A stretch of 45,520 bases of DNA from Nocardia aobensis NBRC 100429 (GTDB taxonomy: Bacteria; Actinomycetota; Actinomycetes; Mycobacteriales; Mycobacteriaceae), in NCBI RefSeq assembly GCF_000308375.1, contig NZ_BAFQ01000138.1:1-45520 (forward strand), read 5' to 3'. Positions 10,617-17,935 of the stretch are shown in pieces. The stretch's first letter is position 1; each line of letters opens with the position of its first letter. The notes beneath the pieces are model-generated. The model was not told the origin of the DNA, made no database searches, and saw only the letters and a program-made list of their open reading frames with translations. Both the position numbers and the translations under genes were made by a program.

Positions 10617-10784
10617 TTGACGGCATCCGGAAGCGAATGCGCCGCAGTGAGTCAAGCTCGCGAAACGACCGATTTCGACGGCGTTGACGGCTTCTTAGCG
10701 GTCGCGGCGACGGCATTGACGGGGTGCTTACAGGCCGCCGCGGCCCCGCTGCCGCGCCGTCAAGGTCGGCGGCGACCCCGTCAA
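10617..10784. promoter_or_regulatory. Cluster of TTGACGG repeats in the divergent kdp control region
   Basis: The heptamer TTGACGG occurs on the plus strand at 10617-10623, 10684-10690 and 10716-10722, and as CCGTCAA at 10757-10763 and 10778-10784. The second and third copies sit in a longer match, CGACGGC(G/A)TTGACGG. The two reverse copies extend to CCGTCAAGG and start 21 bp apart, two helical turns. The region lies between the divergent kdpFABC and kdpDE arms, so these are candidate operators, most simply for KdpE. No convincing -10 element follows them at the right distance, which argues against all five being -35 boxes. Confidence 0.6.
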
Positions 10785-10888
10785 GGAGTCGTAAAGATCG
10801 GCGATCGGGCCCGCGCGGCGGTGCACAGTGTGTTGTCCGGTCCAGTCGACCGGCACAGCGGCAATCACCGGGTCGTGAGGAGAAGACA

Positions 10889-11035
10889 GTGCCGGATTTC
10901 GCGGTCGCGGCGATGGTGATCCTCGCCTTCGTCAGCTGCGCGCTGGGCCTGCGCGTGGCCGCCGGGCGCACCACTCGGGTCGTCCGGGTTTCGCGCCGTC
11001 CACGTCGTCCGAATCGCGCGATGATGGACCTGTGA
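10889..11035 (+). CDS. 48-residue membrane micro-protein coupled to kdpD
   Basis: GTG start at 10889 with GAGGAGA about 5 nt upstream. One hydrophobic span (about residues 4-24) is followed by a strongly basic tail rich in Arg (RTTRVVRVSRRPRRPNR). The stop TGA overlaps the kdpD GTG in a GTGA arrangement at 11032-11035, so translation of kdpD probably depends on it. I do not recognise the family. Its topology, with a positive cytoplasmic tail, and its position suggest a KdpD accessory peptide or a coupling leader, by inference only. Confidence 0.65.
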   Translation: MPDFAVAAMVILAFVSCALGLRVAAGRTTRVVRVSRRPRRPNRAMMDL

Positions 11036-13554
11036 AGCGCGGACAACTACGCATCTATCTCGGGGCCGCGCCCGGCGTGGGTAAGACCTACGCGATGCTC
11101 GGCGAGGCGCACCGGCGAATAGGCCGTGACCGCGACGTGGTGGCCGCGGTGGTGGAGACCCACGGCCGCAGCAAGACCGCGGAACTACTCGAGGGCATCG
11201 AGCGGATTCCGCCGGCGATGCGCACCTACCGCGGCACGACCCTGCCCGAACTGGATGTCGAGGCGGTGCTGCGGCGGGCGCCGGCCGTCGCGCTGGTGGA
11301 CGAACTCGCGCATACGAACGTGCCGGGATCGAAGAACGAGAAGCGCTGGCAGGACGTCCACGAACTGCTCGACGCCGGTATCGACGTCATCTCCACGGTC
11401 AACGTTCAGCACCTGGACAGCCTCAACGACGTCGTCGAGCAGATCACCGGCGTGGTGCAGCGCGAAACCGTGCCGGATTGGGTGGTGCGCGGCGCCGATC
11501 AGGTCGAACTGGTCGACATCACGCCGGAGGCGTTGCGGCGCAGGCTTTCCCACGGCAACGTCTACACCGCCGACAAGGTGGACGCGGCGCTGCGCAACTA
11601 CTTCCGGCCGGGCAATCTCACCGCGTTACGCGAACTGGCCCTGTTGTGGCTGGCCGATCAGGTCGACGCCGCGCTGGCCAGATACCGGGCCGACCACAAG
11701 ATCACCGCGACCTGGGAGGCGCGCGAACGCGTGGTCGTCGCGGTGACCGGCGGCCCGGAATCGGAGACGATCGTGCGGCGCGCGAGCCGCATCGCCACCA
11801 AATCCAGTGCCGAACTGCTCGTCGTGCACGTCGTGCGCGGGGACGGACTGGCCGGAGTGTCGGCACAACGGCTGCATCGGCTGCGTGAGCTGGCCGCCGG
11901 GCTCGGTTCCAGCCTGCACACGGTGACCGGCGAGAACGTCCCCAATGCCCTGCTGGATTTCGCCCGCCAGGTCAACGCCACTCAGCTGGTGGTGGGCACC
12001 TCCCGCCGCTCGCGCTGGGCGCGCATCCTCGACCAGGGCATCGGCGCGACCGTGGTGCAGCGCTCGGGCAGTATCGACGTCCACATGGTCACCCACGAGG
12101 AGGCGCAACGGGGGCTGCGCTGGTCGGCCCTGCTACGGCGGCAGCGGTCGACGGTGTCATGGCTGGCCGCCCTGGTGGTGCCCACCCTGATCACCCTGGT
12201 CTGCTATCTGTGGCTGGATTCGCGCCTGGATCTGGCCGGTGAGAGCGCGATGTATTTCATCGGCGTGATCGCGGTCGCGCTGCTCGGCGGTGTCGCACCG
12301 GCCGCGTTGTCGGCGGTGCTGGGCGGGCTGCTGCTGAACTGGTTCTTCACCACCCCGCGGCACAGTCTCACCATCGCCGAACCCAACAATTTCCTCACCA
12401 TCGTCGTGATGGCGGGAGTCGCGGTGGCGGTGGCGGCGCTGGTCGACATCTCCGCCAATCGCACCCGCGAGGCACGCACCGCCTCCCGTGAGGCCGAGTT
12501 GCTGACCCTGTTCGCCGGGGCGATCCTGCACGGCGCCGACCTGCCCGATCTGCTCGAGCGGGCCCGCGAGATCTACCGGCAGCGGGCGGTGAGTTTCGTC
12601 GGTGACGAGGAGGTGATCGCCTGCGTCGGTCACGATCCGGCGCGCACACCCGCCGCCGCCGATACCGCGATCGGCGCCGGCGACGAGGAACATTGGCTGC
12701 TGCTCAGCGGGCGCGCGCTGACCCCCGGTGACCGCCGGGTGCTCGCGGCGGTGGCCGGGCAGGCGGCCGGGCTCGTGCGCCAGCGCGAACTCGCCGATCA
12801 GGCCCAGGCCGCCGCGGGTGTGATGGCGACGGACCGGCTGCGGCGCGCGCTGCTGTCGGCGGTCAGCCACGACCTGCGCACGCCGCTGGCCGCGGCGAAG
12901 GCGGCGGTGTCGAGTCTGCGCAGTGAGGACGTGCAGTTCTCCCCCGCCGATACCGCCGAATTGCTGGAAACCATCGAGGAATCCACCGATCAGCTCACCG
13001 CGCTCGTCGGCAATCTGCTCGACTCCTCGCGGCTGGCGGCCGGCGCGGTGGAGCCCAACCTCAAACAGGTGTACCTGGAGGAGGTGGTCAACCGCGCGGT
13101 CGTCGGTGTCGGGATGGGGACCCGCGGTGTCCGCCAGGCGGCGATGGACCGGGTCAAGGTCGAGGTCGGCGAGGTCTCGGTCTGCGCCGACAGCGGCCTG
13201 CTGGAACGGGTGCTGGCCAATCTGGTCGACAACGCGCTGCGCTACTCGGCCCCGACCGGTATGGCGGCCCCCGACACACCGGTGCGGGTTGGCGCCGAAC
13301 GCGACGGCGACCGGGTATCCATCACAGTGGTCGACTACGGTCCGGGCGTTCCGACCGGACTCGAGGACCAGATGTTCGAACCGTTCCAACGATTGGGCGA
13401 CCGCGACAATTCGACCGGCGTGGGCCTGGGCCTGTCGGTGGTCCGCGGATTCGTCGAGGCGATGGGCGGCACCGTCCACGCCGAGCCGACGCCGGGAGGT
13501 GGTCTGACCATGGTGATCGAGCTGCCGGCCGGCACAACACAGGAGGCGTCGTGA
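11032..13554 (+). CDS. kdpD: Sensor histidine kinase KdpD
   Basis: An 840-residue turgor/potassium sensor kinase that controls kdpFABC. The N-terminal KdpD domain has Walker A GAAPGVGKT at 11-19 and the DELAHTN motif near residue 90. A universal-stress-protein domain follows (about 230-350), then four clustered transmembrane helices (about 375-475). The dimerisation domain has phospho-acceptor His613 in SAVSHDLRTP. The ATPase domain has LVDNALRYS, VDYGPGV and TGVGLGLSVV. All core motifs are intact. It is translationally coupled to the micro-gene upstream, and its 3' end forms the first copy of a 23-bp direct repeat leading into kdpE. Confidence 0.97.
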   Translation: MKRGQLRIYLGAAPGVGKTYAMLGEAHRRIGRDRDVVAAVVETHGRSKTAELLEGIERIPPAMRTYRGTTLPELDVEAVLRRAPAVALVDELAHTNVPGSKNEKRWQDVHELLDAGIDVISTVNVQHLDSLNDVVEQITGVVQRETVPDWVVRGADQVELVDITPEALRRRLSHGNVYTADKVDAALRNYFRPGNLTALRELALLWLADQVDAALARYRADHKITATWEARERVVVAVTGGPESETIVRRASRIATKSSAELLVVHVVRGDGLAGVSAQRLHRLRELAAGLGSSLHTVTGENVPNALLDFARQVNATQLVVGTSRRSRWARILDQGIGATVVQRSGSIDVHMVTHEEAQRGLRWSALLRRQRSTVSWLAALVVPTLITLVCYLWLDSRLDLAGESAMYFIGVIAVALLGGVAPAALSAVLGGLLLNWFFTTPRHSLTIAEPNNFLTIVVMAGVAVAVAALVDISANRTREARTASREAELLTLFAGAILHGADLPDLLERAREIYRQRAVSFVGDEEVIACVGHDPARTPAAADTAIGAGDEEHWLLLSGRALTPGDRRVLAAVAGQAAGLVRQRELADQAQAAAGVMATDRLRRALLSAVSHDLRTPLAAAKAAVSSLRSEDVQFSPADTAELLETIEESTDQLTALVGNLLDSSRLAAGAVEPNLKQVYLEEVVNRAVVGVGMGTRGVRQAAMDRVKVEVGEVSVCADSGLLERVLANLVDNALRYSAPTGMAAPDTPVRVGAERDGDRVSITVVDYGPGVPTGLEDQMFEPFQRLGDRDNSTGVGLGLSVVRGFVEAMGGTVHAEPTPGGGLTMVIELPAGTTQEAS

Positions 13555-13625
13555 GCGACACTGCGCAGCCCGCTCGCGACGCCGACCGGGTGCGGGTGTC
13601 CCGCACAACACAGGAGGCGTCGTGA
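13532..13625 (+). repeat. 23-bp direct repeat duplicating the kdpD stop / kdpE initiation region
   Basis: The same 23 bases lie at 13532-13554 and 13603-13625, with a 71-bp offset. Each copy contains CACAGGAGG and the GTGA that joins a stop to a start. The first copy ends kdpD; the second precedes and starts kdpE. A 24-codon frame from GTG 13551 to the TGA at 13623-13625 fills the interval and ends in the same residues TTQEAS as KdpD. The segment looks like a duplicated ribosome-binding and start region. Confidence 0.85.
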
Positions 13626-14329
13626 CATCGGCCGAACGACCGCCGGCCGCCGTCCGGGTGCTGGTCGTCGACGACGAACCGCAGATCCTGCGCGCACTGC
13701 GGATCAACCTGTCGGTACGCGGCTACGAGGTGATCACCGCGGCCACGGGCGCGGCGGCCCTGCGCGCGGCCGCGGAGAAGCATCCCGACGTGGTCGTGCT
13801 GGATCTGGGCCTGCCCGATATCGACGGTGTCGAGGTGCTGGCCGGCATTCGCGGCTGGAGTTCGATGCCGGTCATCGTGCTCTCGGCCCGCACCGATTCC
13901 TCGGACAAGGTGCAGGCCCTCGACACCGGAGCCGACGACTACGTCACCAAACCGTTCGGCATGGACGAGCTGCTGGCCCGGCTGCGGGCGGCGGTGCGGC
14001 GGTCCGCCTCGGCGGCCGAGGAGTCCGCGCCGATTGTCGAAACCTCCTCCTTCACCGTCGATCTCGCGGCGAAGAAGGTCGTCCGCGGCGGCCGCGACGT
14101 GCACCTCACCCCGACCGAATGGGGTGTGCTGGAGATGCTGGTGCGCAACCAGGGCAAGCTGGTGGGGCGGCGCGAACTGCTGCGCGAGGTGTGGGGGCCG
14201 ACGTACGCGACCGAAACCCACTATCTGCGGGTATATCTGGCGCAGCTGCGGCGCAAGCTCGAAGACGATCCGTCGCAGCCGAAACATCTGCTGACCGAGG
14301 CCGGCATGGGATACCGCTTCCAGGCCTGA
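13622..14329 (+). CDS. kdpE: Response regulator KdpE
   Basis: A 235-residue OmpR-family regulator and partner of KdpD; when phosphorylated it activates kdpFABC. The receiver motif VVDDEPQILRALRINL is the KdpE signature. The phospho-acceptor is Asp61 in VVLDLGLPD, and Lys110 is in YVTKPFG. The winged helix covers about 135-233 and ends in GMGYRFQA. The start chosen is GTG 13622 with AGGAGG about 5 nt upstream. An upstream GTG at 13551 with the same ribosome site reads into a stop, so it cannot extend this protein. Confidence 0.96.
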   Translation: MTSAERPPAAVRVLVVDDEPQILRALRINLSVRGYEVITAATGAAALRAAAEKHPDVVVLDLGLPDIDGVEVLAGIRGWSSMPVIVLSARTDSSDKVQALDTGADDYVTKPFGMDELLARLRAAVRRSASAAEESAPIVETSSFTVDLAAKKVVRGGRDVHLTPTEWGVLEMLVRNQGKLVGRRELLREVWGPTYATETHYLRVYLAQLRRKLEDDPSQPKHLLTEAGMGYRFQA

Positions 14330-14446
14330 CCAGTCCCCGCCCGAGCTGGACAAAACCGGTGATATCGGACACAACCACCCACTCACGCCGTGGTGAAATC
14401 CGGTGTGCGATGCGCCTGCGCCGGGCCCGATGGCAGGATCGACGGT

Positions 14447-14962
14447 ATGTCCGAACAGACCGCCAACTCCGCCGCACCCACCGCCGCCGCCTCGCAGCCC
14501 GCGACCGTCGCGGCGGCACCGCAGACCAAGGCACCGAAGCCGGTGACCGAATTGTGGGTGGAGCGGACCGGCACCCGCCGCTACACCGGGCGCAGTTCGC
14601 GCGGGGCCGAGGTGCTCATCGGCTCCGACGGCGTCGAGGGCGTCTTCACCCCCGGTGAGCTGCTGAAGATCGCGCTGGCCGCCTGCACCGGGATGAGTTC
14701 GGACTTCCCGCTGTCCAACCGGCTCGGCGAGAATTACGACACCACCATCCGCGTCTCCGGCGACGCCGACCGCGAGAACGAGGTGTATCCGGAGCTGAAA
14801 GAGGTCGTCGAGCTGGACCTGTCCGAACTCGACGAGGCCGGTCGCCAGCGCTTGCTGGTCACCGTGCAGCGCGCCATCGACAAGGTGTGCACCGTGGGAC
14901 GGACGCTGAAGGCGGGCAGCACGGTGAACCTGACGTTCCAGATCGACAAGATCGAGTCGTGA
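14447..14962 (+). CDS. OsmC/Ohr-family thiol peroxidase-like protein
   Basis: A 171-residue OsmC-family protein; characterised relatives reduce organic hydroperoxides or protect cysteine thiols in the cytoplasm. The two conserved cysteines are Cys80 (ALAACTGM) and Cys148 (KVCTVG). The first 35 residues are a low-complexity Ala/Pro/Thr extension not needed for the fold. The ATG is preceded by AGGATCGACGGT. The stop overlaps the acylphosphatase GTG (GTGA). In M. tuberculosis the OsmC gene Rv2923c and the acylphosphatase gene Rv2922A are also neighbours, so the pair is old. Confidence 0.88.
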   Translation: MSEQTANSAAPTAAASQPATVAAAPQTKAPKPVTELWVERTGTRRYTGRSSRGAEVLIGSDGVEGVFTPGELLKIALAACTGMSSDFPLSNRLGENYDTTIRVSGDADRENEVYPELKEVVELDLSELDEAGRQRLLVTVQRAIDKVCTVGRTLKAGSTVNLTFQIDKIES

Positions 14963-15240
14963 GCTCCGACCCCGTCCGGCTCAGCGCCTGGGTGCACGGC
15001 TACGTGCAGGGCGTCGGGTTCCGCTGGTGGACGCGCGCGCGGGCGCTGGAGCTCGGTGTGGTGGGCCACGCCCGCAACACCCGGGACGGGCGGGTGCACG
15101 TGGTGGCCGAGGGTCCGCGACCGGCGTGCGAGCGTTTGCTGGCATTGTTGCGTTCGGGTGACACTCCTGGTCGAGTCGATCTGGTTGTGGAAAACTGGGG
15201 CGCCGCCCTCGGCGGAATCACCGGGTTCGAGGAACGGTAG
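14959..15240 (+). CDS. acyP: Acylphosphatase
   Basis: A 93-residue enzyme that hydrolyses acyl phosphates such as carbamoyl phosphate. The signature GYVQGVGFRWW contains catalytic Arg22, and ARNTRDGRVHV contains catalytic Asn40. Length matches the family. The start is a GTG overlapping the OsmC stop, so the two are coupled. In mycobacteria acyP is followed by smc and ftsY; here the next gene is a YgiB-like membrane protein instead, on the same strand 24 bp later. Confidence 0.95.
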   Translation: MSSDPVRLSAWVHGYVQGVGFRWWTRARALELGVVGHARNTRDGRVHVVAEGPRPACERLLALLRSGDTPGRVDLVVENWGAALGGITGFEER

Positions 15241-15264
15241 CGGCGGGGATACAGGAGTCGATCG

Positions 15265-16251
15265 TTGGCAACACATGAGCCGGGCGGGCCCGGGGATCGG
15301 GATTCGCACGACCCCCGCGACACCCCACCCGCGGGGGACGACAGCACCGACGGCGGCCCGGAGTCCGGAAAGCCGAAGGGAATCGGCGCCTCGGATCCGA
15401 CGGTGCGTTTCGGCGCACAGCCCGGCGAGGGCGAGACCGGCGGATCCCGAGCGGAACCGACGCGACGGCTGGGCGAACCGGACCCCACACTCCCGAATCC
15501 GCAGACCGCGCCGACGCTTCCGGGCACACCCATCCTGCCCGGCTTCCCCGACCCCACCGCGCCGATCCCCGGCCTCGCCACCCCCGGCGTGCCGAACCCG
15601 CTGTCGGACAACGCCTTCGGCGCCGACGCCGGGGGCTCGACCGGATCCGAAGGTGAGAATCCCGGCGGCGCAGGCGAATCCGGCAAACCCCGGCGCATGC
15701 GCGGCAGCATGCAGCGGCAGGAGGCCGGCGTCACCCAGCCCCGGCCGCCGACGGTGGCCGAGGCGCGAGCGCGCGACAAGGCGCGCAAACGCGCCGAAGA
15801 GGCCGAACGGGCCGCGGCCGAGGCCGCGGAAACCAAGCGGCGCAACCGCAAACGGCTGCTCATCGGCGGCGTGGCGGTCGCCGGCATCGCCGCGGTGGTC
15901 GGCACCGGCTATCTCGCCTACCAGGCCGCACACCGGCCGGCGAATGTGACCGCCTACTGCATCACCGACGACAACGGGCAGCAGCAGGTCGTCCCCGACG
16001 ACGACTGCGTGCGCGCCCAGTCCTACGCCAGTACCGGCGGCTATTACGGCGGTGGCGGGCTCGGGCCCGGCATCTTCCTCTACAACGGCCACCAGTACCG
16101 CTACTACTACGGCGGCAACAACGCCGTCGGGCGCGCGCCCGTCGGCGGCAGCACGGTCGCGCCGAAGAAGGCCACCGTCAGCACCAAGAGCGGAACCGTC
16201 GTACGAGGCGGTCTCGGCAGTAAATCCGGTTCCACCAGTGGAGGCTCCTAG
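15265..16251 (+). CDS. YgiB/YjfM-like single-span membrane protein with Pro/Gly-rich regions
   Basis: A 328-residue protein from a TTG start with CAGGAG 7 nt upstream. Residues 1-150 are rich in Pro, Gly, Glu and Asp and likely disordered. A charged, Ala-rich coiled-coil segment runs at about 165-195 and a transmembrane helix at about 198-220. The outer part, about 110 residues, has two cysteines (Cys232, Cys248) and a Gly/Tyr/Ser-rich tail ending in SGSTSGGS. Its ATP-grasp neighbour starts immediately after its stop, followed by a DUF350 gene. This is the order of E. coli yjfM-yjfC-yjfL, where YjfM is a DUF1190 protein, so the assignment is mainly by context. It may be a substrate or scaffold of the ligase. 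Confidence 0.7.
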   Translation: MATHEPGGPGDRDSHDPRDTPPAGDDSTDGGPESGKPKGIGASDPTVRFGAQPGEGETGGSRAEPTRRLGEPDPTLPNPQTAPTLPGTPILPGFPDPTAPIPGLATPGVPNPLSDNAFGADAGGSTGSEGENPGGAGESGKPRRMRGSMQRQEAGVTQPRPPTVAEARARDKARKRAEEAERAAAEAAETKRRNRKRLLIGGVAVAGIAAVVGTGYLAYQAAHRPANVTAYCITDDNGQQQVVPDDDCVRAQSYASTGGYYGGGGLGPGIFLYNGHQYRYYYGGNNAVGRAPVGGSTVAPKKATVSTKSGTVVRGGLGSKSGSTSGGS

Positions 16252-17418
16252 ATGCGTCGGATGCGCAACCGGCAACGTACCGGCTGGCAGAAGATCATCG
16301 CCGATCAAGGGCTGGTATTCGGCTCACCCGGCCGCGACGCGAACGGACAGTCGCGCCCGTACTGGGACGAATCGGTGCACTACGAATTCGATCTCGACGA
16401 AATCCTCGCGCTCGAGGCCCAGGTCGAGGTGCTGCATTCGATGTGCCTGCACGCGGTCGAGCAGATCGTGCTCACCGAGCGCTTCGCCGATTTCGGCCTG
16501 CCCGAATGGAGTTGGGAGCCGATCAAGAAGTCGTGGCAGCGCAGCGACCCGTACGTCTACGGACGTTTCGATCTGCGCTACGACGGCCGCGGACCCGCGA
16601 AACTGCTGGAGTACAACGCCGATACGCCGACCTCACTGCTGGAAGCGGCCATCGTGCAGTGGCACTGGCTCACCGACGTCTACCCCGACGACGACCAGTG
16701 GAATTCGCTGCACGAACGCCTCGTCGAGCGCTGGGGCGAGCTGCTCGACCAGCTGCCCACCAACCAGCTGCACTTCACCTGGTCCTCGGCCGACGCTTCC
16801 GGCGAGGACAACGTGACCACCGCGTATATGCAGGAGACCGCCGCCGAGGCCGGATTCGACACCATCGCGCTGCCGATCGAGGAGATCGGCTTCGACACCG
16901 AGCTGGAGCGTTTCGTCGATCTGGCCGAGGCGCCGATCGGTTCGATCTTCAAGCTGTATCCGTGGGAATGGGCCCTCGACGACGATTTCGGCAAGCGCGT
17001 GGTGAACTCCGTCCCGGAGACCGCCTGGGTCGAACCGCTGTGGAAGACACTGCTTTCCAACAAGGCGCTGCTGGCGGTGCTGTGGGAGATGTATCCCGGG
17101 CATCCGAATCTGCTGCCGGCCTACCTCGACGATCCGCACGAACTCACCGAATACATCCGCAAACCGAAGCTGGGTCGTGAGGGCGCCAATATGACCATCG
17201 TCGGCGCCGGGATGGAAACCTCGACCGGCGGTGTGTACGGCGAGGAGGGGTTCGTCTACCAACTCCTCGATCCGCTGCCGGAGTTCGACGGCCTGCGCCC
17301 GGTGCTCGGCGCCTGGATCGTCGGCGACACCTCGGCCGGTCTCGGCATCCGCGAATCACCCGGCCTGATCACCGACGACGGCGCCACCTTCGTTCCGCAT
17401 CGTATTCCGACCAAGTAG
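16252..17418 (+). CDS. Glutathionylspermidine-synthase-like ATP-grasp ligase (YgiC/YjfC type)
   Basis: A 388-residue protein of the glutathionylspermidine synthase family, lacking the amidase half found in E. coli Gss. The ATP-grasp motifs LLEYNADTPTSLLEA (about residues 122-136), KPKLGREGANM (about 303-313) and AWIVGDTSAGLGIRES near the C-terminus are intact, so it should form an amide or peptide bond using ATP. The true substrate is unknown; actinobacteria of this group are not known to make glutathione. The ATG follows the previous stop with no gap and GTGGAGG 8 nt upstream. It is cotranscribed with the YgiB-like and DUF350 genes. Confidence 0.9.
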   Translation: MRRMRNRQRTGWQKIIADQGLVFGSPGRDANGQSRPYWDESVHYEFDLDEILALEAQVEVLHSMCLHAVEQIVLTERFADFGLPEWSWEPIKKSWQRSDPYVYGRFDLRYDGRGPAKLLEYNADTPTSLLEAAIVQWHWLTDVYPDDDQWNSLHERLVERWGELLDQLPTNQLHFTWSSADASGEDNVTTAYMQETAAEAGFDTIALPIEEIGFDTELERFVDLAEAPIGSIFKLYPWEWALDDDFGKRVVNSVPETAWVEPLWKTLLSNKALLAVLWEMYPGHPNLLPAYLDDPHELTEYIRKPKLGREGANMTIVGAGMETSTGGVYGEEGFVYQLLDPLPEFDGLRPVLGAWIVGDTSAGLGIRESPGLITDDGATFVPHRIPTK

Positions 17419-17454
17419 CATTCAGCGACTCGATCAACATCACCGGAGGAACCT

Positions 17455-17907
17455 GTGTCGTCCACCCTCGCGCTCGAATCAGGGTATTGGAGCTCCGTCG
17501 GCCACGGCGTCGGCGCGATCGCGCTCTACGCGGTGCTGGGTCTGGCCCTGATGCTGATCGGCTTCCAGGCCATCGACAGCTCCACGCCCGGACCGCTGCG
17601 CAAGATGGTCGCCGCCGGTAATCCGAACGCGGTCGTCATCGCCTCCGCGGGCATGGTGAGTATGGCGTTGATCGTGGTGCTGGCGATCTACTCCTCCGGC
17701 GGCCGGCTCATCGAGGGCCTCATCGCCACCGGGATCTACGGGCTGGTGGGCATCATCGCGCAGGTGGTCTCCATCCGGCTGCTGGAATGGCTGGTCGGCC
17801 TGCACATCGGCGATCTGCTGAAATCGGCCACGTACCAGATTCAGTCGCTGCTGGTGGCCGCCGCCCATCTGGCGATCGGCATGGTCGTCGCGTTCGCGAT
17901 CCTCTGA
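17455..17907 (+). CDS. DUF350 membrane protein (YjfL type)
   Basis: A 150-residue protein with four predicted helices (about residues 17-42, 58-80, 88-110 and 125-148) and no large loops, matching the DUF350 family in length and layout. It starts at GTG with GGAGGA about 6 nt upstream, 36 bp after the ATP-grasp gene. DUF350 genes recur beside glutathionylspermidine-synthase-like genes in bacteria, which supports a joint envelope function whose chemistry is not established. Confidence 0.88.
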   Translation: MSSTLALESGYWSSVGHGVGAIALYAVLGLALMLIGFQAIDSSTPGPLRKMVAAGNPNAVVIASAGMVSMALIVVLAIYSSGGRLIEGLIATGIYGLVGIIAQVVSIRLLEWLVGLHIGDLLKSATYQIQSLLVAAAHLAIGMVVAFAIL

Positions 17908-17913
17908 ACGGTC

Positions 17914-17935
17914 GCGTTCACCGCGCGGTGAACGC
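17914..17935. terminator. Perfect palindrome between convergent genes, likely bidirectional terminator
   Basis: Arms GCGTTCACCG and CGGTGAACGC pair perfectly around CG. The element starts 6 bp after the DUF350 stop and overlaps the last codon and stop of the convergent PHP gene. No U tract follows on either strand. It could end transcription from both sides; a DNA-binding role is possible but less likely at this place. Confidence 0.6.

Noticed and set aside
10617..10722. TTGACGG copies as -35 boxes of several kdpD promoters
   Set aside because: No acceptable -10 element follows any copy at 16-18 bp, and two copies are reversed.
13551..13625. 24-codon frame between kdpD and kdpE as a real gene
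   Set aside because: It has a ribosome site, but it is explained by the 23-bp duplication and its end repeats the KdpD C-terminus. Kept as a finding, not as a gene.
17914..17935. Palindrome as a phage attachment or recombination site
   Set aside because: No integrase or repeat partner is nearby, and it sits between convergent gene ends, where a terminator is expected.
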